Source of the DNA: Salinivirga sp964413185 | GTDB lineage: Bacteria > Bacteroidota > Bacteroidia > Bacteroidales > Salinivirgaceae | Direction: 5' to 3' | Assembly (NCBI GenBank): GCA_964413185.1 | Contig: CAYPSX010000254.1 | Coordinates: 1 to 5,238 of the forward strand | Length of the DNA stretch: 5,238 nucleotides | Shown here: piece after piece, positions 1-5,137 of the stretch | How the letters are laid out: every line of letters starts with the position of its first letter | How positions within the stretch are numbered: position 1 is the stretch's first letter | Notes under the pieces: model-generated | Databases searched by the model: none | Told to the model about the DNA's origin: nothing | Seen by the model: only the letters and a program-made list of their open reading frames with translations | Position numbers and translations under genes: made by a program

Positions 1-104
1 TCCAGAATCATTTCAACTCTGTCCTTTAAGTTGTATTTCTCCAGAATTGTTTTACTAAGTCGAATCCCTTTAGAATTGCCAATTTGCACAATTGATACTT
101 CCAT
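1..104 (-). CDS. AbrB/MazE-type antitoxin, N-terminal part (cut by window edge)
   Basis: Reading the minus strand from the ATG at 104-102 gives 34 uninterrupted codons before the window ends. The peptide contains VQIGNSKGIRLSK at residues 6-18 and then a stretch like ILEKYNLKDRVEMIL. The pattern of a short strand, a G-N-S-x-G-I-R-L turn and a helix followed by a 'D-x-V-E' strand is the swapped-hairpin DNA-binding fold of MazE/AbrB (SpoVT-AbrB) proteins. In that family the N-terminal domain binds the operon's own promoter and the C-terminal tail wraps the MazF-type RNase toxin. The C-terminus and any mazF-like partner would lie to the left, outside the window, so the toxin is not seen. No Shine-Dalgarno is visible before the start. 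A stand-alone AbrB-like regulator is the alternative. The family call is fairly firm; the pairing with a toxin is inference. Confidence 0.8.
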   Translation of the reverse strand, partial: MEVSIVQIGNSKGIRLSKTILEKYNLKDRVEMIL

Positions 105-128
105 AATATTATTGTTTATTTGTAATTA

Positions 129-159
129 CGAAGTTACTACAGGAAAGTTCAAAAAACAA
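129..159 (-). promoter_or_regulatory. Candidate promoter of the antitoxin gene
   Basis: On the minus strand, TTG (159-157) is followed after 20 bases by TAACTTCG (136-129). That is one mismatch from the Bacteroidota -7 consensus TAnnTTTG, at the usual 19-21-base spacing from a -33 TTG. It would give a leader of about 20 bases before the ATG at 104. The match is imperfect and the region is AT-rich, so chance is possible. Confidence 0.35.
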
Positions 160-251
160 GAACTTATTTTAATTTTTTATTAGGGTTAAATTGCGGAGAA
201 TAAAACTAACTGCGTTCTATGGATGGGTGCTAATAATAATGAATCCCTTCC

Positions 252-291
252 AATTGCAACGAAATCAATAGCCGCGGCATTTATGCCGGGG
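252..291 (+). repeat. REP-like palindromic unit, copy 1
   Basis: The unit reads AATTG..ACG..TCAaTAGCC followed by the hairpin CGGCAT-TT-ATGCCG (275-288) and a G run. It aligns with the reverse complement of 401-440, sharing AATTG, ACG, TAGCC, CATTTATG and CCGGG in the same order. A short conserved head followed by a GC-rich imperfect palindrome is the shape of bacterial REP elements that RAYT transposases act on. No RAYT gene is in this window, so the family name is inference. Confidence 0.5.
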
Positions 292-334
292 ATTTGTGAA
301 TCTGTTCGGAACCGGCTTTAGCCATGAGGATATT

Positions 335-381
335 TCGCCGATGGCACCTGTCCATCCATGATTGTCTTTCCATCGCGGCGA
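335..381. repeat. Hairpin between the two REP-like units
   Basis: The arm TCGCCGATGG (335-344) pairs with CCATCGCGGCGA (370-381), giving 10 pairs with a two-base bulge and a 25-base loop. A second possible pairing is ATGGATGG (219-226) with CCATCCAT (352-359), which would place the loop of this hairpin in contact with sequence upstream of REP copy 1. A short GGCTTTAGCC hairpin lies just before it, at 314-323. The block may be a folded transcript or part of a REP doublet (REPIN). There is no direct sign of which. Confidence 0.4.
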
Positions 382-400
382 ATTTCGTTTGTCCCCGTTT

Positions 401-440
401 CCCGGCCATAAATGACCGGGCTAATGAACGTTTTCAATTA
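401..440 (-). repeat. REP-like palindromic unit, copy 2 (inverted)
   Basis: This is the opposite-strand counterpart of 252-291. Its hairpin is CCCGGCCAT-AA-ATGACCGGG (401-420), nine positions with one mispair, followed by TAATGAACG and CAATT, which mirror the head of copy 1. The two copies face each other across about 110 bases, the arrangement seen in REP doublets. Confidence 0.5.
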
Positions 441-450
441 AACTACGGAC

Positions 451-532
451 AGTCGCGGAGTGAGTAATTTAATGAAATGCCTTACAGTTTATATGCATCC
501 AAAATTCTTATTTGCAAACTCACGCCGCGACT
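451..532. repeat. Long stem-loop, copy C of the 15-base-arm family
   Basis: AGTCGCGGAGTGAGT (451-465) is complementary to ACTCACGCCGCGACT (518-532) at 14 of 15 positions, with a 52-base AT-rich loop. The arms match those of the stem-loops at 4035-4114 and 5142-5222 at 12-13 of 15 positions, and the loop length is almost the same. The loop sequence is unrelated by eye. It may be a non-autonomous mobile element with terminal inverted repeats, a recombination site or a structured RNA. Confidence 0.6.
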
Positions 533-591
533 TTACGAAAACAAAGTTTTACGAATTCGTGGAATCAGGGTAATTCGTGAACCCTAAAATG

Positions 592-609
592 AAATGGCAT
601 CAGCCATTT
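592..609 (-). terminator. Candidate terminator hairpin downstream of the DUF5686 gene
   Basis: AAATGGC (592-598) and GCCATTT (603-609) form a perfect 7-base-pair stem with a 4-base loop. On the minus strand the stem is followed by CATTTTAG, only a weak T run. It lies about 127 bases past the stop codon of the DUF5686 gene. A second small hairpin, CGTTC-ACC-GAACG at 628-640, is closer but lacks a T tract. Either could end the operon's transcript; neither is a strong rho-independent terminator. Confidence 0.25.
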
Positions 610-735
610 TCTACAAAATTACCTTTTCGTTCACCGAACGGTTTCATCTACAAAACACTGATTTTGCTGATATGACTGATAATCACAGATTTTATTGAAA
701 AAACAGTGGCCATTTGCGTTTTATTATGCCATCAA

Positions 736-3123
736 TCACCAATCCAAACTGGCTGATAAGCCAATAACCAACGAGAAATTATCAATCTGTTTGGCTGATG
801 TGTAGGCGCCCATTTTGTAAAAGGTTCCAATCATAATTTGTCCCACGTCAGGGCTGAGAATGCCGCCCATAATGCCGGCTTCGTAAAGGCCTTTGGTGGC
901 CTGTTCTGCCAGCAGGCGTATGCGGCTGCCGGAGCTTTCTCCGTAAATCATTCCGAACTGACTGGTTATGGAGAACATGAGATTGTGCTTGTGGTCGTGC
1001 AATGGCAGATAGTGTTGCACAAATGCATTGGCAAAACGTGTGTGGAAATACCGATAAACGGGCATGGTTTGAAAAACGCCCTGTTCGTAAACGTGTAGTT
1101 GAGCACTCCCGCGGCCGCTAAATGCCATTTCCAGTGGAATGTCGCCTTGTATTAACCCTGCATGGCTCATTATGCGGAAAGTTCCCAGGAAGCGGGTAGG
1201 GTAGTTGTAAATAAACCGCCCCATATAGCGTTGATAAGCGATATCCGTGTTTTCAATATTGAAGCCTTGTTCATAACTCAGATTAAAAACCGGTCCGCCG
1301 GCACTGTTGCGTATGCGGAATTTTCCCATATTGGTGAGGTTCTCTCCCGGTGCATAACGTAAATCTATGCGCAAAGCATTTCGTTTGAAATCGCCAAAAA
1401 TGGTGTCGCGTGCTGTGTGACTCAGTTTATAGTTTTCAATAAACGCCATTGCCCTTACATTTAAAAAGCGCGGATATTCGAGCTCAAAAGCTGCCTGGTG
1501 ACCTGTAACGTAGTTTAATTCATCGAAAATAAATCTTCTGAGGTTGTAATATCCTTGTTTGTAAGGATTGTAAAAATGATAAGCGCCTTTTTCCGACGTC
1601 TCTTCGTGATATTCGTATTTGAGCCGGGCAATGCCCGAGGAAAACGGATTCAGATAAACGCGTGCAGCATAGCGTTGTTCGCCGGGTTTACTGGCACGTA
1701 ATACTTTTCCGCCAAAACGTATCCATTTGAGCACCTTTTCGCTGGTCATAACCGAAAGCCCGTAACGATATCGTTCCTGCTTATTGAAATCCAGCGATTC
1801 CTCCAGGTTCAAGGTAATATATCCTAACGGAATTTCGCCTGTAGCCAACATTTGCGGAAGAGATTCAAGCCATTTGAACATTTTTACCTGACTTGTAATG
1901 CTGTCCATCAACTCAAATGTGTACAGGTCTTTGGCTGTTAATGTGTCTGTGCGGTATTTGTTTAAAAGCGAATCGTTTGTTGTTCCGGCATCATCATCAT
2001 AATTAAGTGCAAATTGGCGGCGCAGTATTTTTTTTGGTATTTCTACGCCAATTTTAGGGTTGATGATGTCGGTTGAGGCAAAACCAATCATAACGGGCAA
2101 CGGCGGCAACGAGTCAACAACTTTATCCTGGAAGTTGATTCTTGACTGTAGCTTGCGCGGAAACCAGTGTTCCCCAAACAGTTTGTGATATTCCTGACGG
2201 ACGGTTATGCCAAATTGTTCGGTTTGTGATGCCGGCTGGGCAACAATTCTGCGTACTGCATATTCCTTTGCATCAATATAAAGCATGCCGTACATGGCAC
2301 GGAAAGTTGTGCCGGGTTTGGGCCGGAAAGTAATCACGAAAATATCTGTTCCATTGTTCGAAACCAGCGTGTCTTTAAGCAGGAAAAGATATTTTTTTGG
2401 TGCGTTTCTACTCACAGGATTCACGTATTTGAGGTTGCCTATGGTGAAAAAATCATCGTAGCAACTTAGCGAATGTAACTGACTGCCAAGTAGTGCGAAA
2501 GCCGGATTTTTGAAGCCTGAAATGTTTGTTGTGAGAATGTTTTCGTGTGTTTTGCCGGGTTTTTTGTAATAATATTCAGAAATAGCTTCACTTAGAAATA
2601 CGTTTGAAGTATCTGCCAGCTTAATCATTAGGTTGGCGTTGGTCGAAATCGGGCCTTGCGATTTGAGGTACACCAGCGTATCGCGGTTTATCTCAATTTT
2701 GAATTTGTTGTATGCTGTGTATGAGAATGATGGCAGATTGTATGGGTCGTGTTTGTCGCGCAAATCAATTACATGTTCCATAATCGTATCAGCCGGATTA
2801 ATACCCGGAAAAACCACAACCTCTTCGAGTTGATACGATTTTGGGCGCATTTTGATTTCGTAACTCCGGCTTTTATCAACGAAAAAGCTGTAGGGTTTCA
2901 GTCCCAGGTAAAAAATGTGCACAGTATCGGGGGCAGATAGTGTGAGCGAAAACTTTCCGTTGATTTGCGAAACAGTTCCGCTTTTTTTATCGCCCGTGGT
3001 TATGGCTGCATACGAAACCGGGTTGCTAAAATGGTCTTTTATGGTTCCCGATATTTCAATTTGGCCGAAGACTAATCGACTTAATATGAGAAGTATAAAT
3101 ATGAATAGCAGTCGGGCAGTCAT
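736..3123 (-). CDS. DUF5686 outer-membrane-type protein with carboxypeptidase-regulatory-like domain
   Basis: This is a 795-residue protein, about full length for the DUF5686 family. Residues 1-20 are a signal peptide (hydrophobic LLFIFILLIL, then cleavage before Q21). Residues about 23-93 are a CarboxypepD_reg-like beta-sandwich: ISGTIKD, NPVSYAAI, the G-T-V-S-x-x-x-G-K-F turn, and closing with LEEVVV at 99-104. The family signature NPADTIMEHVI..SFSYTAYNKF follows at 109-141. The rest is rich in alternating aromatic/polar strands and ends in ASLDW, a terminal aromatic typical of outer-membrane beta-barrels. A place in the outer membrane is therefore likely. Its substrate is not known; family members resemble TonB-dependent receptors in plan, but no plug domain or TonB box is evident. 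The gene starts 18 bases after the pseudouridine synthase and should be co-transcribed with it. No Shine-Dalgarno is visible. No truncation is apparent. Confidence 0.88.
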   Translation of the reverse strand: MTARLLFIFILLILSRLVFGQIEISGTIKDHFSNPVSYAAITTGDKKSGTVSQINGKFSLTLSAPDTVHIFYLGLKPYSFFVDKSRSYEIKMRPKSYQLEEVVVFPGINPADTIMEHVIDLRDKHDPYNLPSFSYTAYNKFKIEINRDTLVYLKSQGPISTNANLMIKLADTSNVFLSEAISEYYYKKPGKTHENILTTNISGFKNPAFALLGSQLHSLSCYDDFFTIGNLKYVNPVSRNAPKKYLFLLKDTLVSNNGTDIFVITFRPKPGTTFRAMYGMLYIDAKEYAVRRIVAQPASQTEQFGITVRQEYHKLFGEHWFPRKLQSRINFQDKVVDSLPPLPVMIGFASTDIINPKIGVEIPKKILRRQFALNYDDDAGTTNDSLLNKYRTDTLTAKDLYTFELMDSITSQVKMFKWLESLPQMLATGEIPLGYITLNLEESLDFNKQERYRYGLSVMTSEKVLKWIRFGGKVLRASKPGEQRYAARVYLNPFSSGIARLKYEYHEETSEKGAYHFYNPYKQGYYNLRRFIFDELNYVTGHQAAFELEYPRFLNVRAMAFIENYKLSHTARDTIFGDFKRNALRIDLRYAPGENLTNMGKFRIRNSAGGPVFNLSYEQGFNIENTDIAYQRYMGRFIYNYPTRFLGTFRIMSHAGLIQGDIPLEMAFSGRGSAQLHVYEQGVFQTMPVYRYFHTRFANAFVQHYLPLHDHKHNLMFSITSQFGMIYGESSGSRIRLLAEQATKGLYEAGIMGGILSPDVGQIMIGTFYKMGAYTSAKQIDNFSLVIGLSASLDW

Positions 3124-3141
3124 TTGTCTTCAGCTCGGTTT

Positions 3142-3903
3142 TTACAGCATTTTCAGGAAATTTATCTCTTTTTCGGTCAATAAGCGCCAATATCCCCGTT
3201 GTAAGCCTTTTTTGGTAAGTCCGGCAAAAAATACGCGGTCGAGTTTTTCTACTTTATACCCTTTATGTTCAAAAATGCGTCGTACAATACGGTTTTTCCC
3301 GCTGTGTATCTCAATGCCCACCTGTGTTTTGTCATCTTCTTCCGGGTAACTTAACTGATCGGGTTTGATGAGCCCGTCTTCGAGTTCCAGGCCTTTGGAA
3401 ATTGCTTCAAAATCGGCTTCAGCTAAAGGTTTGTCGAGAAAAACGTGGTAAATTTTCTTAATTTCCGAGCTTGGGTGCGCCAGCTTTTTGGCCATGTCGC
3501 CATCGTTGGTAAACATCAGTACACCGGTTGTGTTTCTGTCGAGCCTGCCCACGGGATACACGCGTTCCTTTGTAGCGTCTTTGACGAGGTCTATCACGGT
3601 TCTGCGACCTTGCGGATCGCGCGAAGTTGTAACCGTATTTTTAGGTTTGTTTAGCAGAATGTAAACTTTTTTCTCCGGTATAAGCGGTTTGCCTTCAAAC
3701 TCAACTTTATCCGATCGCAAAACTTTAACACCCATGTCTTTTACAACTTCGCCGTTTACGGTAATTTTTCCCTGCTTAATGAGGTTGTCAGCTTCGCGTC
3801 GTGAGCACACGCCAGCGTTGGCAATAAAGCGATTCAGGCGAATTGGGTCGAACCACGATTCACGTTTTTTATTGCGATCTTTTTCCGGTTTATTATTCAT
3901 CAT
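3142..3903 (-). CDS. rluB: rRNA pseudouridine synthase, RsuA/RluB/RluE family
   Basis: This 253-residue enzyme converts a specific uridine of ribosomal RNA to pseudouridine in the cytoplasm. A lysine/arginine-rich tail (1-20) is followed by an S4 RNA-binding domain at about 22-68, with RLNRFIANAGVCSRREAD at its start. The catalytic domain begins near 79 (YILLNKPKN). It holds the motif GRLDRNTTG at 119-127, in which D122 is the expected catalytic aspartate, then LMFTNDGDMAKKLAHP. The motif KNRIVRR lies at 203-209, the place of the family's N-R-Q-V-R-R-M element. These motifs identify the RsuA/RluB/RluE/RluF branch rather than RluA or TruB. Which rRNA position it modifies (23S U2605 for E. coli RluB, 16S U516 for RsuA) cannot be decided here, so the symbol is the best guess within the branch. 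Two ATG codons lie in tandem at the start (3903 and 3900); either could be used. It is the first gene of a two-gene operon. Confidence 0.9.
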   Translation of the reverse strand: MMNNKPEKDRNKKRESWFDPIRLNRFIANAGVCSRREADNLIKQGKITVNGEVVKDMGVKVLRSDKVEFEGKPLIPEKKVYILLNKPKNTVTTSRDPQGRRTVIDLVKDATKERVYPVGRLDRNTTGVLMFTNDGDMAKKLAHPSSEIKKIYHVFLDKPLAEADFEAISKGLELEDGLIKPDQLSYPEEDDKTQVGIEIHSGKNRIVRRIFEHKGYKVEKLDRVFFAGLTKKGLQRGYWRLLTEKEINFLKML

Positions 3904-3922
3904 CGTATCATATTTTGACCTG

Positions 3923-3954
3923 CAAAGATAATCGAAACCAATGGTTTATCCAGA
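3923..3954 (-). promoter_or_regulatory. Promoter of the pseudouridine synthase-DUF5686 operon
   Basis: On the minus strand, TATCTTTG (3930-3923) is a perfect match to the Bacteroidota -7 element TAnnTTTG. TCTG (3954-3951) lies 20 bases upstream, one mismatch from the -33 TTTG and at correct spacing. Transcription would start near 3918, leaving a leader of about 15 bases before the ATG at 3903. Confidence 0.7.
3935..3947. promoter_or_regulatory. Operator-like palindrome inside the operon promoter
   Basis: AAACCA (3935-3940) and TGGTTT (3942-3947) form a perfect inverted repeat around a single base. It sits entirely in the spacer between the -33 and -7 elements. A protein bound here would interfere with sigma-factor contact. 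It is a single short palindrome with no second copy seen, so function is inference. Confidence 0.25.
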
Positions 3955-4030
3955 TGAATAGCCGGAAAATGTTTTTTGCATGGTGATGGAGATCGGATTG
4001 GCCTTTGAAAGGTTGTCGACGCATTGAATG

Positions 4031-4130
4031 GGCAAGTCACGGTGCGAGTTCCCAATTCAGCGCTCGAAAAAGAGACATCATTCCGAAATTAAAACAAAGA
4101 CTCGCGCCGTTACTAAGCGCAGGCCGGAAC
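4031..4130. repeat. Direct repeat A (left border of HEPN-MNT), with stem-loop
   Basis: These 100 bases are about 90% or more identical to 5138-5238, differing by a few substitutions and one inserted base in an A-rich run. Within it AGTCACGGTGCGAGT (4035-4049) pairs with ACTCGCGCCGTTACT (4100-4114): 13 Watson-Crick pairs, one G-U-type pair and one mispair (C4038 with T4111), across a 50-base loop. A conserved tail, AAGCGCAGGCCGGAAC, follows the right arm in both copies. The repeat may continue rightward past 4130. Confidence 0.85.
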
Positions 4131-4223
4131 GGAGATTAAATAGCAGCATTGAAAGTGTTGGAGCGGAAATAAGAGCAAAAACAAATAGGACTTTGCCTGG
4201 AGCGAAACCTTCAATTGTAAACA

Positions 4224-4251
4224 TTGATTTCTGATATTTTTTGTACTTTTG
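4224..4251 (+). promoter_or_regulatory. Promoter of the HEPN-MNT pair
   Basis: TACTTTTG (4244-4251) is a perfect TAnnTTTG -7 element. The nearest TTG for a -33 element is at 4224-4226, 17 bases upstream, slightly short of the usual spacing. TATTTTTTG at 4235-4243 is a looser alternative -7 element. The -7 element ends only four bases before the ATG at 4256, so the transcript would have no leader or one of a few bases. Confidence 0.55.
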
Positions 4252-4255
4252 GGTT

Positions 4256-4663
4256 ATGGAAAGCGAAGACTTAAAAAAGGAACGATTGATTAAATATTGG
4301 ATTGATGGCTCGGATGATGATTTTGAGACCATGATTGTGATGTTTAACTCAAAGAAACATAGTTGGTCGCTTTTTATCGGTCATTTGATGATTGAAAAAT
4401 TATTGAAAGCATATTATGTAAAGGTAAATTCGGATTACCCGCCTTTTATACATAATTTACTGAGATTAGCCGAAAAAGCTAATTTAGAATTATCTGAAAA
4501 TATGAAGGAGCAACTTGTAACAATTACTGCATTTAATATCAACGCTCGATATGATGACTATAAAATGAGTTTTAAGAATCAATGTACCCCTGATTTTACT
4601 GCTGAATGGATTAACAAATTAAAGGAATTGAGGCTATGGATAAAAAAATTGATATTACAATAG
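4256..4663 (+). CDS. HEPN domain protein (probable toxin half of HEPN-MNT module)
   Basis: This is a 135-residue, almost wholly helical protein. I chose ATG 4256 over the in-frame TTG at 4241, because the TTG lies upstream of and within the promoter's -7 element. Family features in order are KYWIDGSDDDFETM (13-26), the helix WSLFIGHLMIEKLLKAYYV (37-55), which is the classic 'W-x-L-F-x-x-H-x-x-x-E-K-x-L-K-A' core, then FIHNLLRLAEKANLEL (64-79) and NINARYDDY (94-102). HEPN proteins next to a minimal nucleotidyltransferase are often RNase toxins restrained by the partner, sometimes by AMPylation. The RX4-6H catalytic motif of nuclease HEPNs is not visible: R98 has no histidine 5-7 residues downstream. 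Nuclease activity is therefore unproven and a substrate-binding role is an alternative. The last 28 bases overlap the MNT gene. The region is much more AT-rich than the operon to the left. Confidence 0.85.
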   Translation: MESEDLKKERLIKYWIDGSDDDFETMIVMFNSKKHSWSLFIGHLMIEKLLKAYYVKVNSDYPPFIHNLLRLAEKANLELSENMKEQLVTITAFNINARYDDYKMSFKNQCTPDFTAEWINKLKELRLWIKKLILQ

Positions 4664-4950
4664 CTAAATATCTTGAATTGGTAAAAGAAAAATATGCTGA
4701 AATCGAGAGTGTATATATATTTGGTTCATTTGCAAAAGGAAAATCAACAGATGATAGCGATATTGATTTAGCCTTGATTTTTACTAATTTGGATGATTCA
4801 AAACGATTTGAATTACAAGTTCAATTAATGTTGCTGGCATCAAAAATTGACTCCAGAATTGAGCCTCACCCAATATCCCGCAAAGATTTTAATTCAGATA
4901 ATCCTTTTGTTGTTGAAATTAAAAAGACAGGAATTGAGATAGCTGCATAA
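4636..4950 (+). CDS. Minimal nucleotidyltransferase (MNT) domain protein, probable antitoxin
   Basis: This 104-residue protein is a minimal polymerase-beta-type nucleotidyltransferase. The signature GSFAKGKSTDDSDIDLAL (30-47) supplies the G30-S31 turn for nucleotide phosphates and the metal-binding pair D42-x-D44. The third carboxylate is likely E76 in SRIEPHPIS (73-81), a segment typical of MNTs that partner HEPN proteins. All catalytic residues are present, so it may be an active nucleotide transferase. In studied MNT-HEPN pairs the MNT AMPylates a tyrosine of the toxin and so silences it. The start lies inside the HEPN gene, which points to coupled translation. AAAGGA at 4621-4626 could serve as a ribosome site nine bases ahead. 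GC is about 28% in 4681-4800 by direct count, against about 47% in 1681-1740, which fits acquisition by transfer. Confidence 0.88.
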   Translation: MDKKIDITIAKYLELVKEKYAEIESVYIFGSFAKGKSTDDSDIDLALIFTNLDDSKRFELQVQLMLLASKIDSRIEPHPISRKDFNSDNPFVVEIKKTGIEIAA

Positions 4951-4993
4951 CTCATACAATCGTAGAAAATTCATGAACCGAGGACGAAGGACG

Positions 4994-5014
4994 AGCTCAG
5001 CGGAGCTAATTTTT
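4994..5014 (+). terminator. Candidate terminator after the HEPN-MNT pair
   Basis: AGCTC (4994-4998) and GAGCT (5003-5007) form a 5-base-pair stem with loop AGCG, followed by AA and a run of five T (5010-5014). It lies about 44 bases past the MNT stop codon. The stem is short, so it would be a weak terminator. Confidence 0.4.
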
Positions 5015-5137
5015 CGGGTTAAAAACACAGCTTGTCCGGGTGATACAATTTACTTCGTTTTCTAAAAGGTGTAAAAGCTTTACGGATTAACGGACGAAGA
5101 GGTGTGAAATGTGGAGGCGGCTGTGAAATAGTATATT

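Larger units (their letters stand above)
105..735. other. Gene-free, structure-rich intergenic region
   Basis: This stretch separates two minus-strand genes, the end of the DUF5686 gene and the start of the antitoxin gene. No reading frame of useful length or with a recognisable product is present, and no tRNA-like fold was found. It is rich in palindromes. It holds a promoter-like pair at 129-159, an inverted pair of REP-like units at 252-291 and 401-440 with a hairpin between them, a long stem-loop at 451-532, an EcoRI-type palindrome and small hairpin at 551-585, a hairpin at 592-609, and three CTGAT words at a 9-base period from 658 to 680. Confidence 0.7.
3904..4255. other. Divergent intergenic region
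   Basis: This gap lies between the divergently read pseudouridine synthase and HEPN genes. It contains the promoter of each, at its two ends, and direct repeat A at 4031-4130. Apart from these I see nothing in 3955-4030. Positions 4131-4220, just after repeat A, may be a continuation of the same repeat, but its second copy is cut by the window end so this cannot be tested here. Confidence 0.6.

Noticed and set aside
2915..3349. A 144-codon plus-strand reading frame
   Set aside because: It lies opposite the junction of two well-supported minus-strand genes with clear family motifs. It is an antisense shadow.
4028..4234. A 68-codon plus-strand reading frame across repeat A
   Set aside because: Repeat B has an extra base that puts a stop in the same frame. 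Three of the substitutions between the copies fall on first codon positions and change residues (I/V, S/P, H/Y), so the repeat is not being kept as protein. The peptide resembles no family.
4241..4255. Upstream TTG start for the HEPN gene, adding five residues
   Set aside because: The added codons lie over the -7 promoter element, and the ATG at 4256 fits the family's usual N-terminus better.
4078..4332. An 84-codon minus-strand reading frame over the HEPN start
   Set aside because: It is antisense to the HEPN gene, its promoter and part of the repeat, and has no recognisable domain.
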